From the NCBI GenBank assembly GCA_907165065.1, contig OU015528.1, positions 22,412,515 through 22,476,514 on the forward strand: a stretch of DNA of 64,000 bases, written 5' to 3'. Made by a program: the position numbers and the translations under genes. Source of the DNA: Caprimulgus europaeus (Eukaryota; Chordata; Aves; Caprimulgiformes; Caprimulgidae). Position 1 is the stretch's first letter, and the number at the start of each line of letters is the position of its first letter. This document shows, in pieces, positions 62,214 to 64,000 of the stretch. The notes under the pieces are model-generated. The model had not been told where the DNA came from and ran no database searches. It saw only the letters and a program-made list of their open reading frames with translations.

Positions 62214-63108
62214 GTGGGCAAATTTGATGATATGAAGTTGGGAGGAATGGCTGGCACACCAGAAGGCTGTGCTGCCATTCAACGAGACCTGGACATGCTG
62301 GAGAGTTGGGCAGAAAGGAACCTGATGACGTTCAACCAGAGCAAGTGTAGAGTCCTTCACCTGGGAAGGAATAACAACATACACCAGTACAGGTTAGGGG
62401 CTGATCTGCTGGAGTGGACCACTCTGGAAAAGGACCTAGGAGTCCTGGTGGGCAGCGGGCTGGCCATGAGCCAGCAGTGTGCCCTTGTGGCCAGGGAGGC
62501 CAACGGTACCCTGGGGTGCATTAAAAAGAGCATGGCCAGCAGGTCAAGGGAGGTTCTCCTCCCTGTCTACTCTGCTCTGGTGAGGCCACATCTGGAATAT
62601 TGTGTCCAGTTCTGGGCTCCTCGGTTCAAGAGGGACAGGGATCTTCTGGAGAGAGTCCAGCGGAGGGACACAAAGATGATTGGGGTCCTGAAGCATCTCC
62701 CATATGAGGAAAGGCTGAGAGAGCTCAGACTCGCCTGGAGAAGAGAAGACTGGGGGGTGATATTATCAATGTCTATAAACACCTGAAGTGTGGGGGCCAA
62801 ATGGATGGGGCTGGGTTTTTTTTAGCAGTACCCAGTGACAGGACAAGGGGCAATGGGCAAAAACTGGAACACTAGAAGTTCCAGACAAACTTAACAAAAA
62901 TCTTCTTTTCTTTAAGGGTGATGGAGCACTAGAATAGGCTGTCCAGAGAGGTTGTGGAGTCTCCATCTCTGGAGATGTTCAAAGCCTGCCTGGACACTTT
63001 CCTGTGCAACCTGGTGTAGGGAACCTGCTTTGGCAGGGGGGTTGGACTGCATGATCTCTTGAGGTCCCTTCCAATCCCTAACATCCTGTGATTCTGTGGT
63101 CCTGTGAA
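62214..63108 (+). mobile_element. 5'-truncated CR1 with complete 3' end
   Basis: The copy starts inside the catalytic region ([10 protein letters not shown], corresponding to SKFADDTKLGG). It runs through the rest of the reverse transcriptase and the 3' UTR, and ends with 'ggtcccttccaatccctaac', then atcctgtgattctgtggtc. At about 895 bp it is the longest CR1 here and shows the standard 5' truncation. A T-run (62,816-62,823) breaks the 3' UTR. Confidence 0.95.
62217..62786 (+). pseudogene. CR1 reverse-transcriptase C-terminal frame
   Basis: The frame is open for about 190 codons with the blocks [58 protein letters not shown] and [10 protein letters not shown]. After RLRELRL the normal [10 protein letters not shown] is replaced by [17 protein letters not shown], which marks a frameshift. 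The N-terminal endonuclease and most of the polymerase are missing, so it is inactive. Confidence 0.88.
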
Positions 63109-64000
63109 AAATGATCTAGTGACTGAGAGTTATAGGTGGTTTAATGTAGCAAACTGAAATACAAGCTTGCTAGGTAAATTTATGCATTCCTTACTTAGAA
63201 GCAAGTTAATTCTGTTTTACTCAAGTTAAAAAAATATGAACAAAATTTGTGCTTCATTAAAAGAATAGTCTTTTCTGAAGAAATCAAGTATTAGGACATT
63301 ATATTTATCCATTTGATCCAAAGTAAAAATATAGCAACCACCATATGCTAACACAATCAAAATATTGATGACAATATTGATTAAAATTGGCATAAATGCA
63401 TATTAGCAGTAAATTTTCTCAAATAAATGTGCAGATTTCATATATCTAACTATCTAGCAAAAAGAAGCATCAAATACAAATCCTGTATTTTAATGTTTGC
63501 CAAACATTAACAATCAGTCTCTTTACAAGAAAATAAATAAACAAATATGAATCCAAAACAATACAAAACAGGTTATTTAAATCAAAATTTTATTAATGTA
63601 GAAATCTACTGTAGAATTCACCCCAGATGAGAAAGGTTTAATGTAATTCTGTCCTCTGCAGGAATAAGAATATATAACTCCTAGAAAAATACCTAGCTAC
63701 CAAGATGAGTCTACGTGGAAGGGTAAGACATGTGAAAATTGAACTTTAATTTCATCCTGTTGAAAAATAAACAGAATGAAATATTAATTGCATTGGAAAA
63801 AGCATTGGTTTGGATAAATATGACTATGACATTCACCTGGAAAAAATGAGGTTTGTTTCTGTTTCTTTCTTACTTGTCTAAATTACTTCTCTAAATTACA
63901 TATACCACCGGACAACCATTAGTATTGAAATTAGAACTGACCATCTTTGGGTTATGGAGTCCTGGAGATTTTTTCTTAAGAACATGTATATCATATAAGG
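63109..64000. other. AT-rich non-coding DNA to the window end
   Basis: No open frame, gene or identified repeat in the last 0.9 kb. Confidence 0.55.

Overview
The window reads as avian nuclear DNA. The strongest evidence is at least seven pieces of CR1 non-LTR retrotransposons. These include reverse-transcriptase reading frames containing the conserved stretch SALVRPHLE and 3' ends with the usual 'cattctatgattctatg'-like tail. There is also one solo endogenous-retrovirus LTR of a type common in bird genomes, with an edge beginning TGTCCTGGGTTTGG. Base composition is AT-rich throughout apart from one strong CpG island. I found no convincing host protein-coding exon, no tRNA or rRNA gene and no CRISPR-like array. 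The longer open frames are either CR1 remnants, low-complexity translations or chance.

Layout. 1-130 is ordinary AT-rich flank. 131-790 is a CpG island with GC boxes and an E-box, the only promoter-like sequence here; its gene probably lies mostly outside the window or in exons I cannot recognise. 790-20,800 is non-coding DNA with an ancient CR1 copy (8,860-9,150), an unusual set of alternating inverted repeats (9,479-9,555), a possible LTR (10,085-10,550) and two CR1 3' ends. 20,800-29,700 holds a CR1 fragment lacking its 3' end, a short CR1 tail, two old interspersed repeats and the solo LTR (29,263-29,679). 29,700-52,000 is mostly unique and very AT-rich, with a near-identical 78-bp duplication 1.5 kb apart, a coding-like patch near 42,660-43,230 and a diverged tandem duplication at about 50 kb. 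52,030-52,595 is a 566-bp pure purine GAAA/GGAA tract. 52,600-60,100 is unique non-coding DNA. 60,105-63,108 has two CR1 fragments on opposite strands, the second with an intact 3' end.

Interpretation. The window looks like a gene-poor intergenic or long-intron region. No genes work together here, and I did not find a new biological system. The observations most worth following are structural: several short perfect hairpins that look like products of replication template switching, the 78-bp duplication, the long purine tract, the CR1 fragments that are cut at the 3' rather than the 5' side, and the possible decayed exon on the minus strand at about 42.7-43.2 kb.
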